In this document: positions 40,944 through 50,153 of the stretch, piece by piece
Numbering within the stretch: position 1 is the stretch's first letter
Layout: each line of letters starts with the position of its first letter
Source: JAABPW01 sp037132275
GTDB taxonomy: Bacteria > Verrucomicrobiota > Kiritimatiellia > CAIKKV01 > CAITUY01
NCBI GenBank assembly: GCA_037132275.1
Contig: JBAXPK010000001.1
Location: 24,746-88,745 of the forward strand
Reading direction: 5' to 3'
DNA: 64,000 nucleotides
Notes under the pieces: generated by a model
The model's input: only the letters and a program-made list of their open reading frames with translations
What the model was told of the DNA's origin: nothing
Database searches by the model: none
Translations under genes and position numbers: made by a program

Positions 40944-40973
40944 ATTATTACAAAAAACATCCACTTCTGTCAA
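40944..40973 (-). promoter_or_regulatory. Strong sigma-70-type promoter for ferredoxin-radical SAM-MFS genes
   Basis: On the minus strand a perfect TTGACA (40973-40968), a 17-bp spacer and TAATAAT (40950-40944) lie about 36 bp before the ferredoxin ATG. It is among the best promoters in the window and marks the end of the tyrA transcript's territory. Confidence 0.65.
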
Positions 40974-40990
40974 CACGACCGATCCCCGAA

Positions 40991-41851
40991 TCATCCGGAT
41001 AGCTCCTGCCGAAGCATGCGGGCATGCTCCAAAAAAAACTTTACCCGGCCGAAATCCTGTTTCTCGATCGCGGATATCAACCCAGCAAGTTCATTATTAT
41101 AGGCGTGGAGTTCCGCCAAAATCGCATCCCGGTTGGTTTTTACAATATCATGCCACATATCAGGGGAGCCGGCGGCAATACGGGTGGTGTCACGGAATCC
41201 GGGGCCGCAGAATTTCGGCAGATCGACTGGACTGTTACGTCCCGCAGTGGCAACCAGCAGCGCGGAGATAAGATGCGGTAAATGACTGCTGCGCGCCACG
41301 AGGATATCATGGGCATCAGGGGCAATTCTCACCACATTTGCCCCTGCCCCACACCAGAACGTTTCTATGGATTGCACCGCCGAATCCAGTGTTCCAGCCA
41401 CAGGCGTGATGGCCGTCACGGCTCCCTGATACAGATTTGCCTTGGCCGCCTCCAGTCCAGTTTTGTCAGAACCGGCCATGGGATGACTTCCCACAAAGGC
41501 CACCTTGGAACCCGAAAGAAGAAGGGTCATATCACGAACGAGATCCGCCTTGGTGCTGCCTACGTCGGTGATCACACAGCCGGGTTCAAAGGCGGAGAGG
41601 CAGTCCTGTGCCAGAGCCAAGATACTGCATACCGGCGTACAGAACACGGCAATATTCGCACCCCGCAACGCCTCGCGGGGAGACTCAAAGACTTCATCCG
41701 CCGCGCCCATGCTCAACGCGAGACGCCGTGTCTCTTCACGGCGGGCAGAGGCGCTTACCTTGGCGAGCCCCTTACATTTAAGAGCCAACCCCAGAGAGCC
41801 TCCCATCAAACCCAACCCGATTATGGCAACTTTATTCATAGGGCAAGCCAT
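40991..41851 (-). CDS. tyrA: Prephenate dehydrogenase (TyrA)
   Basis: TyrA oxidatively decarboxylates prephenate to 4-hydroxyphenylpyruvate for tyrosine. The NAD fold starts KVAIIGLGLMGGSLGLAL. The catalytic His is in VGSHPMAGSDKTGLEAA, and the family's GPGFRDTTRIAAGSPDMWHDI is near residue 230. It is 286 residues with no C-terminal ACT domain, so feedback control may be weak or different. The start overlaps the hisC stop (TAATG), with GGAAG upstream. It is the last gene of pheA-hisC-tyrA. Confidence 0.93.
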   Translation of the reverse strand: MACPMNKVAIIGLGLMGGSLGLALKCKGLAKVSASARREETRRLALSMGAADEVFESPREALRGANIAVFCTPVCSILALAQDCLSAFEPGCVITDVGSTKADLVRDMTLLLSGSKVAFVGSHPMAGSDKTGLEAAKANLYQGAVTAITPVAGTLDSAVQSIETFWCGAGANVVRIAPDAHDILVARSSHLPHLISALLVATAGRNSPVDLPKFCGPGFRDTTRIAAGSPDMWHDIVKTNRDAILAELHAYNNELAGLISAIEKQDFGRVKFFLEHARMLRQELSG

Positions 41852-42969
41852 TACTTCCGAGACAATTCCTTGATGATTTTCTTAAGCGCCGAAATACACC
41901 GCTTGTTTTCAGTCCGGGTTCCGACGGTGATCCGGATGTATTCCGGAAGGCCATAGGGATCCATGGAGCGAACAATCACACCCGCCCTCTGCATGGCATC
42001 AAATATGGCCCGCCCTGGCCCGACTTTCACCAGAATAAAGTTAGCGGCCGTGGGCACGTATTCAAGCTTCATCCGGCTGAACACGGCTTCAAAATAGGCG
42101 ACCCCCTCCTGAGTCATCGCCCGGGTTCTGGCGACAAACGCATCATCCTCCAATGCCGCAATGGCCGCCACCTGCGCCATGGCCGTGGTATTGAACGGTT
42201 GTCGAACACGCTGCATCAGCTTGATGCAATCCTCCGACGCAATTCCATACCCGATCCGCAGACCGGCCAGACCGTAAGTCTTGGAAAACGTTCGAAGCAC
42301 GATCGCCTTTCGTCCGTCGCGAACATATTTCAGGCAATCAGGCTGACGGTCAGGAGGGAGAAGTTCGATATAGGCTTCATCAAACACCACTACCACATGA
42401 TCCGGAATCCGCTCCATAAACCGGTCGAGGGCGGCCTGATCTACCATCGTTCCCGTTGGGTTGTTAGGATTGGCCACAAAAACGATCCGGGCATCCGGAG
42501 TGATAGCCGCCAGCATGGCGTCCAGATCGTGGGTAAAATCCTTCATGGGTACTTTGATGGTACGGGCCCGGAACATATCCGCCACCAGTTTATAAACCAC
42601 AAACGCCCGATCAGCCATGACGATGGCGGTCGAAGAATCCAGAAACACATGTCCGATAAACTCAATCAATTCGTTGCTACCCGAACCCACGATAATCTGC
42701 TCAGGCGAAATATTCAGTTTCTGCCCGAGCGCCTGGCGTAGGTAGAAGGCACCTCCATCCGGATACAGATGCATCTGTCGCGCTGCCTTTTTCATGGCGG
42801 CAACCGCCTTCGGAGACGGCCCCAAGGCGTTTTCATTGGAGGCCAGCTTGATGATCTCATCCGCGTCCTGAAACCCCATTTCGCGGGCAACCTCCTCGAT
42901 TGGCCGACCCGGCTCGTAGATCCCAAGCCCCGCCACCCATGGTTTCGCCAAGTCTTTAATCGTCATCAT
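41851..42969 (-). CDS. hisC: Histidinol-phosphate / aromatic aminotransferase (HisC family)
   Basis: A PLP class-I aminotransferase of 372 residues with the HisC signature: ASNENALGPSPKAV near the N-terminus, NPNNPTG, the VVVFDEAYIEL Asp region and the PLP-lysine in LRTFSKTYGLAGLRIGYG. HisC makes histidinol phosphate, but many relatives also transaminate phenylpyruvate or prephenate. Because it sits between pheA and tyrA, an aromatic amino acid transaminase role is likely here, alone or in addition. The symbol reflects family, not proven substrate. Confidence 0.85.
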   Translation of the reverse strand: MMTIKDLAKPWVAGLGIYEPGRPIEEVAREMGFQDADEIIKLASNENALGPSPKAVAAMKKAARQMHLYPDGGAFYLRQALGQKLNISPEQIIVGSGSNELIEFIGHVFLDSSTAIVMADRAFVVYKLVADMFRARTIKVPMKDFTHDLDAMLAAITPDARIVFVANPNNPTGTMVDQAALDRFMERIPDHVVVVFDEAYIELLPPDRQPDCLKYVRDGRKAIVLRTFSKTYGLAGLRIGYGIASEDCIKLMQRVRQPFNTTAMAQVAAIAALEDDAFVARTRAMTQEGVAYFEAVFSRMKLEYVPTAANFILVKVGPGRAIFDAMQRAGVIVRSMDPYGLPEYIRITVGTRTENKRCISALKKIIKELSRK

Positions 42970-42982
42970 CGACTCTCTCTGG

Positions 42983-44041
42983 TTAGGCTTTCGGATAGGA
43001 TCCCAACACGGTCATAAGCGCACACTGGCTGGCCAAATCCGCCAGAGCTTTCTTCAGTGGCTTATCCTCCGCATGGCCTTCAACATCCACAAAAAAGAAA
43101 TATTCCCAGCGTTTACCCCGACTCGGGCGAGACTCAATCTTGGTCAAATTCAAGCCGAACTTCTTAAACGATTCCAAGGCGCTATAAAGTGTGCCCGCCT
43201 TGTGCTGGACCGCAAACAGAAGGGATGTCTTGTCCTCACCCGTGGGAGGATTCTGGCTGTTGCCAATCACTAAAAAGCGGGTGGTGTTACCACTTATATC
43301 CTGCACATCGGTTTCCAGGACATTAAGGCCGTATATCTCCGCCGCCAGCTGACTCGCCAAGGCGCCGGCATTGTCCTCCTTGGCCGCCAGTTCTGCCGCC
43401 CTGGCCGTGCTTGCCACGGGAATCAGATCCACCCCGGACATTTCCCGCTGCGTCCATTGTCGGCACTGCCCCAGCACCTGGGGATGACTGTATAATTTCT
43501 TAATACTGTCCCGCGACACCCGCGAAAGCAGGCTTTGAGAAACCGGCAGGTATAATTCTGCGCAAATTTTCAGCGTGGTTTCGGTCAGCCGGTCGAGCGT
43601 ATACGTTACAGCGCCCTCGGTTGAATTCTCGACCGGAACCACCCCGTAATCAGCCATTTGTTTCTCGACCGCTTCGAATACATCACTGATTGTCTCACAC
43701 GACAGATAGTCAACACTTCCTCCGAACCGGCTGCGAGCGGCCTGATGCGAGAACGTAGACGGCGGTCCCATGTAAGCCACCTTGAGATTCTTCTCAAGCG
43801 CCAGGGCCGCAGACATGATTTCCCGATAAATGGCCCGGATCGACTTATCTGAAAGCGGACCCTGACTGAGTTCTGAAACACGGGCTAGCACCTGCTTTTC
43901 ACGAGCGGGGACATAAATGCTTTTTCCGTCTTTCTTCTTCAGCTTACCGATTTCCAACGCATACCGCGTACGCTCATTCAGGAGTTTGACAAGTTTTGCG
44001 TCTACGCCGTCTATTTTTTTTCGAACTGCGTCCAAATTCAT
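42983..44041 (-). CDS. pheA: Bifunctional chorismate mutase / prephenate dehydratase (P-protein)
   Basis: The protein converts chorismate to prephenate and then phenylpyruvate for phenylalanine. Residues 1-90 are an AroQ-type chorismate mutase (VRKKIDGVDAKLVKLLNERTRYALEIG). Residues about 95-270 are prephenate dehydratase (AYMGPPSTFSHQAA, VPVENSTEGAV, SGNTTRFLVIG). The C-terminal ACT domain has the ESRP motif that binds phenylalanine for feedback inhibition. At 352 residues it is complete. The start overlaps scpB by 4 bp. Confidence 0.95.
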   Translation of the reverse strand: MNLDAVRKKIDGVDAKLVKLLNERTRYALEIGKLKKKDGKSIYVPAREKQVLARVSELSQGPLSDKSIRAIYREIMSAALALEKNLKVAYMGPPSTFSHQAARSRFGGSVDYLSCETISDVFEAVEKQMADYGVVPVENSTEGAVTYTLDRLTETTLKICAELYLPVSQSLLSRVSRDSIKKLYSHPQVLGQCRQWTQREMSGVDLIPVASTARAAELAAKEDNAGALASQLAAEIYGLNVLETDVQDISGNTTRFLVIGNSQNPPTGEDKTSLLFAVQHKAGTLYSALESFKKFGLNLTKIESRPSRGKRWEYFFFVDVEGHAEDKPLKKALADLASQCALMTVLGSYPKA

Positions 44042-44793
44042 GACTTCTCCTCGCCTGAGTCGTCGTCTTCATCGTCGTCGTCATCATCCGAATCGTCATC
44101 GTCATCATCCGATGGATCGGACGGATCCGACGGATCAGGGTTTTCAACGGGGGCCTCCACGGCTGGTGCCACCGTGGCCGCCGCCTCCTTGGCGCTGATT
44201 TCCTGCTTCTGCCGTAATGCATCCATCCGGCTCAATTCAGCAATCCCGGGAAGATCCTTAACCTCCTTGAGGCCGAAATGCTCAAGAAACAGGGCCGTCG
44301 TGCCATAAAGCATGGGGCGCCCAGGCAACTCGCTTCGCCCGACAATCTTGATAAGCTGCATTTCCATGAGCATCCGGATCACATGATCCACCGCAACCCC
44401 GCGCACCCCTTCCAGTTCGGCGCGCGAAATGGGTTGCCGGTAGGCAATAATGGCAAGCGTTTCCAAAGCCGGACGGGACAGCCGGGTGGGTTTCCCCACA
44501 TTCAGCATGTGGCGCACCCAGGTGCCGCCTATGGGATCGCTCTGAAAACGAAACCCGTCGGCATTTTCCACCAAATGAACACCTGTTTTGCTGGTCTCGC
44601 ATTCCGTTTGAAGCTGCCGCAGACACGCCTTGAGTTCCGCGTCTTTAACCGAACCATAAACCCCGGCTTCTTCGCGGTTGATCTCAGCCGTTTCCTGCAA
44701 GACTTTCCGAATCGCCCCAACGGTCATGGGTTGACGTGCCGCAAAAATGATCGCCCCGAGGACCTGTTTTAATTCCACCTGTATCGCCTCCAT
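44038..44793 (-). CDS. scpB: Segregation and condensation protein B (ScpB) with acidic tail
   Basis: ScpB is the winged-helix kleisin partner of the Smc-ScpAB condensin. The body (to about residue 190) has the family pattern: LKQVLGAIIFAARQPMTV, LSRPALETLAIIAYRQPISRAELEGVRGV, LPGRPMLYGTTALFLEHFGLKEVKDLP. The last 35 residues are a run of Asp and Ser, long and strongly acidic. The DPSDPSDPSD part is encoded by a GGATCGGAC-type repeat. scpA lies 12 bp upstream, as is usual. Confidence 0.93.
   Translation of the reverse strand: MEAIQVELKQVLGAIIFAARQPMTVGAIRKVLQETAEINREEAGVYGSVKDAELKACLRQLQTECETSKTGVHLVENADGFRFQSDPIGGTWVRHMLNVGKPTRLSRPALETLAIIAYRQPISRAELEGVRGVAVDHVIRMLMEMQLIKIVGRSELPGRPMLYGTTALFLEHFGLKEVKDLPGIAELSRMDALRQKQEISAKEAAATVAPAVEAPVENPDPSDPSDPSDDDDDDSDDDDDDEDDDSGEEKS
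44110..44137. repeat. GGATC(C/G)GAC tandem repeat inside scpB
   Basis: Three to four 9-bp units in frame encode DPS triplets in the acidic tail. The unit is the same as in the intergenic repeat at 29654-29686. Confidence 0.6.
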
Positions 44794-44805
44794 AACTTAA
44801 TCCCC

Positions 44806-45549
44806 TTAAACGTCCGCTTCTTTCACAATCACGATCTCGCCAAAATCGGCATCCTGTTGCGCCCCAAGCTGGCGCAGCCGGATCAACTCCAAAATAGCCA
44901 GGAACGTGCACACGATCTCATTCCGGCTGGCGGCCTTCTCAAAGAGGGCGGAAAACGTGACTTTCCCCTTCGTTTTAACCGTCCCCAGTACAAATTCGAT
45001 TTTATCAACGACTGTGAACTGCTCGTCGTGGATCTCCCCGAAATCCTCGACCTTGATTTTCTTCAAAGCATCATTAAAGGCCGAAATCAGGTCAAACAAA
45101 CTGACATCCCCCAGCCCGACTCCGGGTCCTTCCTCAATCCCCCCGCTGGCATCGCTTCCAAAGGCAAAAACGTTCTCCTGAAGGTATTCGCGATGTTGAA
45201 GATGGGAGGCCGCTTCCTTGAATTTCTTGTATTCCACCAGTTGCTTTACCAGTTCCCAGCGAGGATCCTCTTCCTCGTCTTCGATCTCCGGGCGCACATC
45301 GACCGGCAACAGCATGCGGCTCTTGATCATCATCAGCGTGGCGGCCATGACGATGAATTCACCGGCAATGTTAAGATCAAGCAGCTTCATGAGGGAGAGA
45401 TACTCCATGTACTGCTTGGTCACCCGCTCAATGGGGATGTTGTAGATATCCACTTCATCCTTCTTGATCAGATACAAGAGAAGATCAAGAGGGCCCTCGA
45501 ACACTTCGAGTGACACCTTATAATCATCCTGAACCACAATTTGAGTCAT
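44806..45549 (-). CDS. scpA: Segregation and condensation protein A (ScpA)
   Basis: ScpA is the kleisin that bridges Smc heads in chromosome condensation. The N-terminal signature VSLEVFEGPLDLLLYLIKKDEVDIYNIPIE-type stretch, split by no gap, and the EFIVMAATLMMIKSRMLLP segment are diagnostic. A C-terminal winged helix follows (VTFSALFEKAASRNEIVCTFLAILELIRL). It is 247 residues long. AAGGA precedes the ATG. It follows trpS by 55 bp. Confidence 0.95.
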   Translation of the reverse strand: MTQIVVQDDYKVSLEVFEGPLDLLLYLIKKDEVDIYNIPIERVTKQYMEYLSLMKLLDLNIAGEFIVMAATLMMIKSRMLLPVDVRPEIEDEEEDPRWELVKQLVEYKKFKEAASHLQHREYLQENVFAFGSDASGGIEEGPGVGLGDVSLFDLISAFNDALKKIKVEDFGEIHDEQFTVVDKIEFVLGTVKTKGKVTFSALFEKAASRNEIVCTFLAILELIRLRQLGAQQDADFGEIVIVKEADV

Positions 45550-45604
45550 ATGAATCCTTCAAATCAGCAAGGCCAAGGTCAATGCGACCCGTTTATGCCT
45601 GCGT

Positions 45605-46585
45605 CTACTCCAAACCAACCGCCCGTCGGGCCGCCGATAATGTCTTGCGGGCTTCTGTCCGGGCCCGCTCCGCGCCTTCTCTCAGCACCGCCTCTACAAA
45701 CGAGGAATCTTTTTCCAATTCCTCGCGCCGCTTGCGGAAGGGTTCGAAATACGTCCACATGGCTTCGAACAGGGCTTTTTTCGCCACCCCATAACCAAAC
45801 CCGCCCACCCGGTAGCGGGCGTCCATCTCGGCCAGCTCTGAATCAGACGCGAATAGTTTGTATAAGGCAAAGACGTTGCACGTCGCGGGATCTTTGGGTA
45901 GCTCCAGAGGGGTACTGTCGGTCACAATTCTCATCATTCTCGCCCGGGTATCTTTTTCCGAACCAAATATTTCAATGGTGTTGTTATACGACTTAGACAT
46001 CTTCTGGCCATCCACCCCGGGCACGACGGCCACATCCGGACGGATCACCGACTCCGGAATGGTAAAGGTATCGCCGAACTGCATATTGAATTTTATGGCA
46101 ATGTCGCGGGCAACCTCAACATGTTGTTTCTGGTCGCGTCCCACAGGCACCGTGGTGGCCTGCACCTCAAGAATATCCGCCGCCATCAAGACAGGATAAG
46201 AAAACAGCCCGTGCGAAGCGGCAAGTCCCTTCGCCGTTTTGTCTTTGAAAGAGTGGCAACGTTCAAGTAGCCCCATCGGGGTTACCGTGGATAACAACCA
46301 TGTCAGTTCAAGAACTTCAGGCACATCGCTTTGGCGGAAAAACACCGTCCGGGTCGCATCCAGTCCGCAGGCGAGAAAATCGAGCGCGACATCACGGATA
46401 TTCTGGCGCAAAACCTCGGGATTGGCCACGGACGTCAAGGCATGATAATCGGCGATAAAGAGAAAAGCGTCCCCTTTTTGTTGAAGTTCCAGGGCGGGCT
46501 TCATCATACCGAAATAATTGCCAAGGTGCAGCTTTCCCGAAGGCTGGATCCCCGACAGAATTCTCATTTTCTTCTTCGTTTCCAT
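45605..46585 (-). CDS. trpS: Tryptophanyl-tRNA synthetase
   Basis: TrpS charges tRNA-Trp. The class I motifs are visible: SGIQPSGKLHLGNYFG (the HIGH equivalent) near the N-terminus and KMSKSYNN (KMSKS). The YPVLMAADILEVQATTVPVGRDQKQHVE-type tryptophan pocket also matches. The product is 326 residues. I start at the ATG at 46585; a TTG six bases earlier and an ATG 18 bases later are alternatives. It heads the run trpS-scpA-scpB-pheA-hisC-tyrA and is divergent from a lipoprotein gene. Confidence 0.94.
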   Translation of the reverse strand: METKKKMRILSGIQPSGKLHLGNYFGMMKPALELQQKGDAFLFIADYHALTSVANPEVLRQNIRDVALDFLACGLDATRTVFFRQSDVPEVLELTWLLSTVTPMGLLERCHSFKDKTAKGLAASHGLFSYPVLMAADILEVQATTVPVGRDQKQHVEVARDIAIKFNMQFGDTFTIPESVIRPDVAVVPGVDGQKMSKSYNNTIEIFGSEKDTRARMMRIVTDSTPLELPKDPATCNVFALYKLFASDSELAEMDARYRVGGFGYGVAKKALFEAMWTYFEPFRKRREELEKDSSFVEAVLREGAERARTEARKTLSAARRAVGLE

Positions 46586-46738
46586 AAGCAAAGGGTTCCC
46601 TTGACTCGTAAAGCCTTAGACCATAGCGAATGCGACCGCATTCATAAAGAGTTTTTCAAAGCGATCAGCCAAGCGATCAGCAGATCGCACTCTATACTGG
46701 AGTTTTTCAATAAGATCTCCTATTGTTTCGCTCTGTTT

Positions 46739-47134
46739 ATGAAAAGCACATTACAATTCATAGCGAGCCTATCGATCTTGTTAATGGCCTCTTCCAGTCT
46801 CACCGGATGCCGGACTATGCCTGCGGGAACTGAAGATCAGCCCATTCTGATCATGAAGTCCCCTTCATTGTTCCTCATAAACGACAGAACGGTCGATTCC
46901 TCGAGCTTGATCACGGCCCTGAAAAAAAGCCATGCCCAACCCAATATTCCTTTAATCATCGAAATCCCATCCAACACCCCCCTTGAAACCATCAAGGCCC
47001 TGACACAGCGTCTCGCCACTGCCGGATTCAAACCCGTCTTCAAATATCCACGTCACGCGGATGCCGTCATTAAAAGCCAGGAAAAACCCGATTCATCTAC
47101 CCCTCCACCCCCTGCCCGGAAATGGCGCAAATGA
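46739..47134 (+). CDS. Small lipoprotein with ExbD/TolR-like periplasmic domain
   Basis: The 131-residue product has a lipoprotein signal ending in the lipobox LTGC at about residue 24. The mature part (PSLFLINDRTVDSSSLITAL, then PLIIEIPSNTPLETIKALTQ, then a final strand) follows the strand-helix-strand plan of the ExbD/TolR periplasmic domain, which normally is anchored by a helix next to ExbB. Here it would be lipid anchored instead. The ExbD similarity is my pattern reading and needs a profile search. The tail is proline rich. The longer upstream frame is unlikely. kup follows after 37 bp. Confidence 0.6.
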   Translation: MKSTLQFIASLSILLMASSSLTGCRTMPAGTEDQPILIMKSPSLFLINDRTVDSSSLITALKKSHAQPNIPLIIEIPSNTPLETIKALTQRLATAGFKPVFKYPRHADAVIKSQEKPDSSTPPPPARKWRK

Positions 47135-47171
47135 TTCAGAAAAAGCCATTTGCCCGACTCCCGATGCGAAT

Positions 47172-49100
47172 ATGAACTCAAGCCATTCTAAGCGTGCACT
47201 TCTGGGGCTTACCATCGCGGCGCTGGGTGTCGTTTATGGCGATATTGGCACAAGCCCCCTTTACTCCACCCGCGTCAGTTTCACCCCTGGGTGCGGGGTT
47301 CTCCCAACCGAAGCCAACATTCTCGGCATCATTTCCATGATCCTGTGGTCATTGCTCACCCTCATTACGATTAAATACCTGGCCTTGGTGCTTCGGGCTG
47401 ACAACCGTGGCGAGGGCGGCATTCTGGCGCTGATGGCGCTGGTTAACCGCGATCGAAAAGCGGGGAAAGGAACGTTGTTTTTTGTTTTGCTCGGACTCTT
47501 TGGGGCCTCCCTGCTTTATGGCGACGGCCTTATCACGCCGGCGATTTCTGTGCTAAGCGCCGTTGAGGGTTTGAATATGGGATCGATCACAGTCTCACCC
47601 CATGCGATTATCGTCATCTCGCTGATCATCCTGGTCGCTTTGTTCTGGATGCAACGACATGGCACCCAGAAAGTGGGCGCCATATTCGGCCCGGTAATGC
47701 TGTTCTGGTTTGCCTCCATCGCCATTCTGGGAATCCGCTCCATCATCGGAGCACCAGGCATTCTGTCCGCCATAAATCCCCTGCATGCGATAGAGTTTTT
47801 CATAAATAACCGATGGCAGGCGTTTGTAACCATGGGGGCCGTCTTTCTGGCGGTTACGGGGGGCGAAGCGCTTTATGCCGACATGGGTCACTTTGGCGTC
47901 GGCCCCATTCGGCTCGGGTGGTTTACCCTGGTCATGCCGGCGCTTGTATTGAACTATTGCGGCCAGGGTGCCTGGATGCTCCATCAATTAACTGATCCTC
48001 AAAGCGTGACCCTGATACACGGTCAAATCGCCCTGAAGCAGGATTTGATTTCGAATCTCTTCTACAGGAACGTTCCCCACTGGGCTATTTACCCGATGGT
48101 TGCGCTCGCCACGGCAGCCACCATCATCGCCTCACAAGCCATTATTTCGGGTGCCTTCTCCATGACCCGGCAGGCGATCCAACTCGGCTATTGCCCGCGT
48201 CTATCCATCATTCACACTTCAAAAAGGCAGATCGGCCAGGTCTATCTCCCCTTGGTGAGTGCGCTCATGTTGGTGGGCACCATACTGCTGGTGATCGGGT
48301 TCAAAAACTCCGACAGCCTGGCCGGTGCCTACGGGGTGGCCGTGTCGCTCACCATGCTTATTACAACGTTGTTTATGATTTCCGTGATGCGCCGCCTATG
48401 GCACTGGCCGTGGCCCGTCGTAGGCCTTATCGCGGTGCCCTTCCTGTTCATGGATCTCACTTTTTTTGGGTCAAATATCCTGAAAATCGGTGACGGCGGA
48501 TGGGTTCCCTTAGCCATCTCTGTCGGGTTTATCATCATGATGACAACCTGGTATCGAGGGCGTGAAATCCTGGGGCGGCAAATGGCCGAAGCCGCCATTT
48601 CGATCGATCTTTTCATCAATGATGTGGCTTCCTCAAAACCTCACCGGGTACCCGGCGTAGCGATATTCCTGACCGGAAATCCGAACGGAATCCCCCGCAC
48701 ACTGCTTCATAACTATAAGCACAACAAAATTCTGCATGAGCAAATTGTCTTCATCACCATCCAGACCGAAGATATCCCCCGTGTGCCGGAGAACGAAAGA
48801 ACCCAAATAAAAGCGCTTCCAGAAGGATTCTATCAAATCCAAGTACGATATGGCTTCAGCGAGGATCCGGATCTGTCAACCCTCCTGAAAAACATGAGCA
48901 TCGAGGGACTTGATCTGGATCCAATGAGGACAACCTTTTTCCTCGGACGCGAAACGCTGATACTGGTAAACGGTCGAAACATGAGACCGTGGCGAAAAAT
49001 TCTATTTGCCTATCTGTCGCGAAATGCCTGGGATGCCTCCAAGTTTTTCCGGATCCCTCCCAACAGGGTGATTGAGGTCGGAATTCAAGTTGAGTTGTAA
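47172..49100 (+). CDS. kup: Potassium transporter Kup
   Basis: Kup takes up K+ across the inner membrane, probably with protons. The N-terminal signature LGLTIAALGVVYGDIGTSPLY and the RADNRGEGGILALMAL, YGDGLITPAISVLSAVEGL and GGEALYADMGHFG stretches are diagnostic. About 12 helices precede a cytoplasmic C-terminal domain. It is 642 residues from the ATG at 47172, the start that matches the family. The upstream overlap with the lipoprotein frame is not needed. Confidence 0.95.
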   Translation: MNSSHSKRALLGLTIAALGVVYGDIGTSPLYSTRVSFTPGCGVLPTEANILGIISMILWSLLTLITIKYLALVLRADNRGEGGILALMALVNRDRKAGKGTLFFVLLGLFGASLLYGDGLITPAISVLSAVEGLNMGSITVSPHAIIVISLIILVALFWMQRHGTQKVGAIFGPVMLFWFASIAILGIRSIIGAPGILSAINPLHAIEFFINNRWQAFVTMGAVFLAVTGGEALYADMGHFGVGPIRLGWFTLVMPALVLNYCGQGAWMLHQLTDPQSVTLIHGQIALKQDLISNLFYRNVPHWAIYPMVALATAATIIASQAIISGAFSMTRQAIQLGYCPRLSIIHTSKRQIGQVYLPLVSALMLVGTILLVIGFKNSDSLAGAYGVAVSLTMLITTLFMISVMRRLWHWPWPVVGLIAVPFLFMDLTFFGSNILKIGDGGWVPLAISVGFIIMMTTWYRGREILGRQMAEAAISIDLFINDVASSKPHRVPGVAIFLTGNPNGIPRTLLHNYKHNKILHEQIVFITIQTEDIPRVPENERTQIKALPEGFYQIQVRYGFSEDPDLSTLLKNMSIEGLDLDPMRTTFFLGRETLILVNGRNMRPWRKILFAYLSRNAWDASKFFRIPPNRVIEVGIQVEL

Positions 49101-49143
49101 CCAGACGCTTGTAGGATAGAGCACAGTTAAGGAAGGTGAACGG

Positions 49144-49755
49144 ATGTCCCCATTTATGCCTGTTATGATGCGCCTTGCGTTGATCGTGGCGGCCATCGCC
49201 ATGGGTGAGGGCTGCACCACCTCCCCAGTCCCCACGCCGAATAACGCGGGTAAAGCGGCGCCCCTCCCCGTGACTACCAACGATGAGTTTGGTGACCTGA
49301 AACGGCTCGCCGAAGAGGTTAATAGTGACCTCCTCTCCTCATCCATATTTGCCGAAAAGCCTATCCTGGTGGTCATGGGTATTGAGAACCGAACGGATGA
49401 ACCCTTTGAGACCAAAATCATCGCTGACACGATACGAACGAAACTGATTAACTGCGGGAAAGCCAGTTTCATCGACGAGAGTCTACGCGACGCATGGATG
49501 ATGGGACAGGGCTATCAACTGGCCAATTGCTCTCCGGAAACACAAACCGTGATTGGTAAGAAACTGGGCGCCCGCTATATGCTCACGGGTTCCCTGATCA
49601 AAATCACGAAGGCATTTTCAATACCCATCACGTTGTCGAAAAAGGGACAGGCCTACCTCCAACTTACGATTGAAGTCACAGACCTTCAAACGGGATTGAT
49701 CGCCTCAACCACACAGAAGGCGCGTCTTCAAAGTGCTCAGAAAATCAAGTTGTAG
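49144..49755 (+). CDS. LpoB-like outer-membrane lipoprotein
   Basis: The 203-residue product has a lipoprotein signal (lipobox GEGC at about 24) and a mature domain resembling LpoB/PF13036: VMGIENRTDEPFETKIIADTIRTKL, FIDESLRDAW, and GARYMLTGSLIKI. LpoB activates the peptidoglycan synthase PBP1b in enterobacteria, and homologues outside them are less certain. A GGAAGGTGAA site precedes the ATG. The 3' end overlaps a convergent gene by 19 bp. Confidence 0.7.
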   Translation: MSPFMPVMMRLALIVAAIAMGEGCTTSPVPTPNNAGKAAPLPVTTNDEFGDLKRLAEEVNSDLLSSSIFAEKPILVVMGIENRTDEPFETKIIADTIRTKLINCGKASFIDESLRDAWMMGQGYQLANCSPETQTVIGKKLGARYMLTGSLIKITKAFSIPITLSKKGQAYLQLTIEVTDLQTGLIASTTQKARLQSAQKIKL

Positions 49756-50147
49756 ACGAAGTATAGAAACACCAACGCCAGAACAAACATAAAAACAGCC
49801 TTATTCCGTTGAACCCTGCGCTCCTGGCGGAGCGGTCGGACAGAATGAAGACTGCCGCTTCCGAAATACGTTTGGAAGCGTTGATCTGGAACGGGTTTGG
49901 GAATCGCCACGTCCTCCGTATAGGCGGTCCCCTGTGACACAGGCGTCTCAAATATGGGTTCGGGCGAACTCGCCCGGGGCGCCTCTTGGATTGAAACTTT
50001 ACTAAGCCGACGTCGCACCTGTTCCGGATCGGGACTATCGATGGCATGCGAGATACCCTTGATATCGCTTTCCACACGGGCAAGCTCGCGCTGGAGAGAG
50101 TCGAGTCTCTCCTGCAAACGTGAATTTTTTCGCCGGCCCCGTTGCAT
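49737..50147 (-). CDS. Coiled-coil protein with C-terminal membrane anchor
   Basis: The 136-residue product begins with a basic, heptad-like helix (LQERLDSLQRELARVESDIKGI). It passes through a proline/serine-rich linker and ends in a single hydrophobic helix (AVFMFVLALVFLYFVYNLIF), a tail-anchored layout. No family is recognised. It lies 6 bp downstream of another C-terminally anchored coiled-coil protein, so the two probably work together at the inner membrane. Confidence 0.6.
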   Translation of the reverse strand: MQRGRRKNSRLQERLDSLQRELARVESDIKGISHAIDSPDPEQVRRRLSKVSIQEAPRASSPEPIFETPVSQGTAYTEDVAIPKPVPDQRFQTYFGSGSLHSVRPLRQERRVQRNKAVFMFVLALVFLYFVYNLIF

Positions 50148-50153
50148 ATCTCC

